Shown here: piece by piece, positions 61,067 through 64,000 of the stretch
Layout: every line of letters starts with the position of its first letter
Position numbering within the stretch: the stretch's first letter is position 1
Assembly (NCBI GenBank): GCA_025786725.1
Contig: JAHLTZ010000005.1
Location: forward strand, 1 to 64,000
Origin: Syncephalis fuscata
Lineage: Eukaryota > Zoopagomycota > Zoopagomycetes > Zoopagales > Piptocephalidaceae
Direction: 5' to 3'
DNA: 64,000 bases
Program-made: the position numbers and the translations under genes
The notes under the pieces: model-generated
What the model saw: only the letters and a program-made list of their open reading frames with translations
Database searches by the model: none
What the model was told of the DNA's origin: nothing

Positions 61067-63553
61067 TTTGTTGTTGCTGGTATTATAGCTTGAAAATAGT
61101 GAGTGCCGGCCCAAATATTATAGTATTGCTGATTAAGGAGCTACTGGAGTAAAGATTAAAATTCAAATGGTAGATAGATGTGCTGCTGACGATGCCTGTG
61201 ATGTTGAATGTCGAGTAAAAATATGCAAACTATTGTGCTGTTTAAATAGCAACGATTTGGCGTTTTCAGTCTGTTAGCTTTGCCGATTTGTTGCAAAAAA
61301 CAGCAATCAATTACAAGAATAGCATAGTTACAGGTATTTGCTGTGCCATTTCAAGCTTTGCATATTCTACTAGTACTGTATAACTTGTTTAGTTTAAAAC
61401 AAGTAACCGAACTGTAGTGAATTATGTTACAAGCTTCAAAAAAGCTGGGGTATTTGGTATTGCTAGTTTATCATTGGTTAATTATGAAACTGGATTGCAA
61501 TTATACTACAAACAACCGGTTTGAACCAGTATGATTGCTAATTGTGTCGCAGTATTTTATAATTATTATCAAAAGCTATATTTAGAATTTCTAGAAGCTT
61601 TTATTGCGAATTCAGTACTCTAAGCCACCTATGTAATTCAATGAACAGATTTCGAGACAGTACTCACCCGTTTTAGTACGAAATAGCAGCTACATAATTT
61701 GTGAATCAAATGATAGTAAAAAAACGAATAAACGAATGGTTAGTATTGACGTTAGTTACATATACTTATATTGCCAATAAATGACCATTTCTATCAAGTC
61801 TAAATCAAAATAGTGATGCAAATAAGATACTTGATATTTTGCAGTAGCGTGGATCAATTCAACGGCTAGTTGGCAAGAGTCGTTATATTAAATAAAATTA
61901 TTATTAAAAGCAACACTGACCAAAAATACAGTATATATTAGTATTGCAGGCGTTATTTATTGTTTATTGTAAAATGGCTATAAAGTGCTCATATAGCCAC
62001 TTGAACACAAAAACAATTATAGGCATAATAACAGTAAAATTTTAGGTAGTGCGATCTTTGTTTTGCTGTAATTAGCAATACTTTATAGCAAATAACAATC
62101 GCTTAGTTTTCAGTACTACAATTTTATAATCAATATTACTACAGCTTCTTTGATAAGACTTTTACAAATGAATAAGCAGAACAAAAATTTAATAAACTTT
62201 TAGCCAAGTAACAATAATAATTAAATGTATACAATAATTTTAATTCAAGTACGCTACTATTAAAAGATTGGCACAGTATATTTGACTAAACAATTCTGGT
62301 AATTGTCCTAACCAAAATTGAAACAAAAAGTAAACTGTGATTTTTGTTGTCAAAGTTTGATAATAACTCTATATGACAACAGTTTTCTTAGCAACTATAC
62401 CTCGCAATAAATTCATAAATAATTATCTATTTATTTGTGTGTTTAACCGTATTATTTGACTGAGCAAGATGCTTTTAAGTTAATTAAATTTTTATTAATT
62501 TTGTGATATGCCAAGTATTACGATATTAGTTAGAAACAGCTAAGTTCTGCCAATTAAACGATCTTGCAGCTGTAACAATACTATTAAATATTATTAAAAA
62601 TTACTGTCGTTGCTGTTTCATTTATTTCCGGCCTTGATAAACTTCAGCCTGGCACTAAAGAATTTATATTAATACTTAAAAACAATATAGCATTAAAACA
62701 AACTATTTTTAATTCGATGTTAGTTTGCGTCAAATAGTAAACAAAACTAACTAGTGTGTTAATTAGAGTAGTATTATTTATGCAACAAGTTTGACTACTA
62801 ATAATATCAAATACACCACCTGTATTTTCACTAAATAGTATATAATTTCTTATTTAATTTACTAAAAAAGTAATATGCACTTTTTTAAAATTGGTTTACT
62901 AGCAAGCAAATAGATATAAAGTATTATACCTTTATTAGTATGCTTTTATTGTTAGTATAAAATCTAAAGTATGGATAGCTACCTGCTTATAATAAACCAA
63001 AAAAATGTTTGATATTTAAATATTTACGCATAAGACAATATATGATTTAAATTTAGATATAATTGATAAAAGTCAGACTTGAGCGCACATAATATTTCTG
63101 TGTACATCTTCAGCGTCAGGCATCATAAAATTATGTAGTGTGAGGCCTTACTAACGTCACACGTTAAAGCAACAATGCTTAATTAATCAGGCCTTGAATA
63201 TGGCCTATTCAGCAGTTAACAAGTTATTTAAAGCATAAAAATAATTAATACGGGGTAGTAACAGGTCGCATGTACAACCTATTACCAGTATGTTCGCCAA
63301 CTATGTTTATATTTCATTGTATTACAAACTCAGGTCTATACCTTGTAGATGCAATACCTATTATAAAAGCCGTTCATGTTCATGTATTTTTGTAAAGAGC
63401 TATAGTCACACACCATTAATCCTACGCTCAATAACTTACTAATTACGCGATTCATCTGCGATATTCTACTCACGCCTAGTACTATCATATAATTATTCTC
63501 TGTTTTATTTATCTAATCTACGTATTACAGCACTTTGCTTTCCATCATCGACA
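61067..63553. other. Gene-free AT-rich region upstream of M36 copy 4
   Basis: About 2.5 kb with no convincing gene on either strand. Its last 200 bp form the M36 copy 4 promoter and leader. Confidence 0.5.
63362..63369 (+). promoter_or_regulatory. TATA box of M36 copy 4
   Basis: TATAAAAG lies 192 bp before the ATG at 63554, followed by GTATTTTTGTAAA and CACACACCATTAAT, related to the other copies. Confidence 0.6.
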
Positions 63554-64000
63554 TGCACATCGATCTACGTATTGCTTCATTGATCCTGGCATTTGTCGGC
63601 GCCGTTTCATGTGCCAACCAACGAATTGAGGTTGACTCTATCATTCCTAAGATTAACGTTGATTCTGCAGTCCGCGCTTTATCTTCCGATCTAAGCAAAT
63701 ACAAGCTGCCAGCGTCATCAGCGCCTCACAATGCGCAAGAAATCGCACTGGAGTTTGCTCGTTCTCGGCTTCACATCAAGGATGGCGACTTTATTGTGAC
63801 CACCTCGCACAAATCCAAGATCAGCGGTACCACCCATGTCTACCTTCAACAAACCATCAAAGGCATTAACGTCTCCAATGGTGTCATGGGTGTTCATGTC
63901 GACAAAGCAAACAAGATCATTGCTTATGATAGCAGCTTTTTTAAAAGCAATACGGTTGGCCAAAACACTACAAGCAAACTGGCGACACGATCGCTTAAGA
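63554..64000 (+). CDS. M36 fungalysin metallopeptidase, copy 4, 5' part (runs off window)
   Basis: The first 149 codons are open. A signal peptide (MHIDLRIASLILAFVGAVSC) is followed by the FTP-type propeptide: NQRIEVDSIIPKINVDSAV, EIALEFARSRLHIKDGDF, TTHVYLQQTIKGINVSNG and DKANKIIAYD. It is closer to copies 1 and 2 than to copy 3 over the signal peptide and propeptide, then diverges after FFKSNTVG. The catalytic domain lies beyond the window, so whether this copy is functional cannot be judged. Confidence 0.88.

Noticed and set aside
1-64000. tRNA, rRNA and CRISPR arrays
   Set aside because: No T-loop or cloverleaf pattern, rRNA core or regularly spaced direct repeat was seen by eye; a tRNAscan or Rfam search would be decisive.

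Overview
The window is nuclear DNA of a fungus, most likely an early-diverging (zoosporic or zoopagomycete-like) lineage; I cannot assign a genus. Reasons: AT-rich intergenic DNA, many short GT-AG introns (about 40-70 nt) in almost every housekeeping gene, fungal-type proteins (AFI1/SPA-domain, Pfa-type DHHC enzyme, NoxA-like oxidase, Rsm19-like mitochondrial uS19), expanded M36 fungalysin peptidases, and retention of FANCI and augmin subunit 6, which many fungi have lost.

Layout. (1) 1-20141: two nearly identical copies of a block at least 9.26 kb long, repeated with a period of about 10.87 kb. Each carries a ZCCHC9-like zinc-knuckle gene (minus), VPS51 (plus, sharing a very short divergent promoter), purine nucleoside phosphorylase (plus) and a disrupted secreted M36 peptidase (plus). 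The spacer at 9261-10867 holds a small membrane-protein ORF. (2) 20755-34639: PINX1/PXR1, PGK, a 68-residue membrane protein, RPL19 (start codon split by an intron), a small YYFAK-motif membrane protein, XPB/SSL2, mitochondrial uS19, RPS18 and a secreted 4-Cys protein. (3) 35125-52462: DHHC palmitoyltransferase, HAUS6/AUG6, FANCI, AFI1-like DENN protein, TFIIE-beta and an NADPH oxidase. (4) 53566-64000: a gene-poor, AT-rich region with a third, inverted M36 copy (disrupted), a broken F-box gene, a small secreted Cys-rich protein, and the start of a fourth M36 gene running off the window edge.

How the parts relate: most genes are unrelated housekeeping functions (transcription/repair with XPB and TFIIE-beta, ribosome with RPL19, RPS18 and uS19m, trafficking with VPS51 and AFI1, glycolysis with PGK, purine salvage with PNP). 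The accessory theme is secretion: four M36 copies with related TATAAAAG promoters and two secreted Cys-containing proteins suggest a protein-degrading or host-associated lifestyle (inference). 

A caution for the reader: several conserved genes (PGK, FANCI, AFI1, PINX1, F-box) are each interrupted by one or a few single-base indels, often in short homopolymers, which looks like consensus error in the assembly; the clustered damage in the M36 copies may be real decay. No rRNA, tRNA, CRISPR array or recognisable transposon was found.
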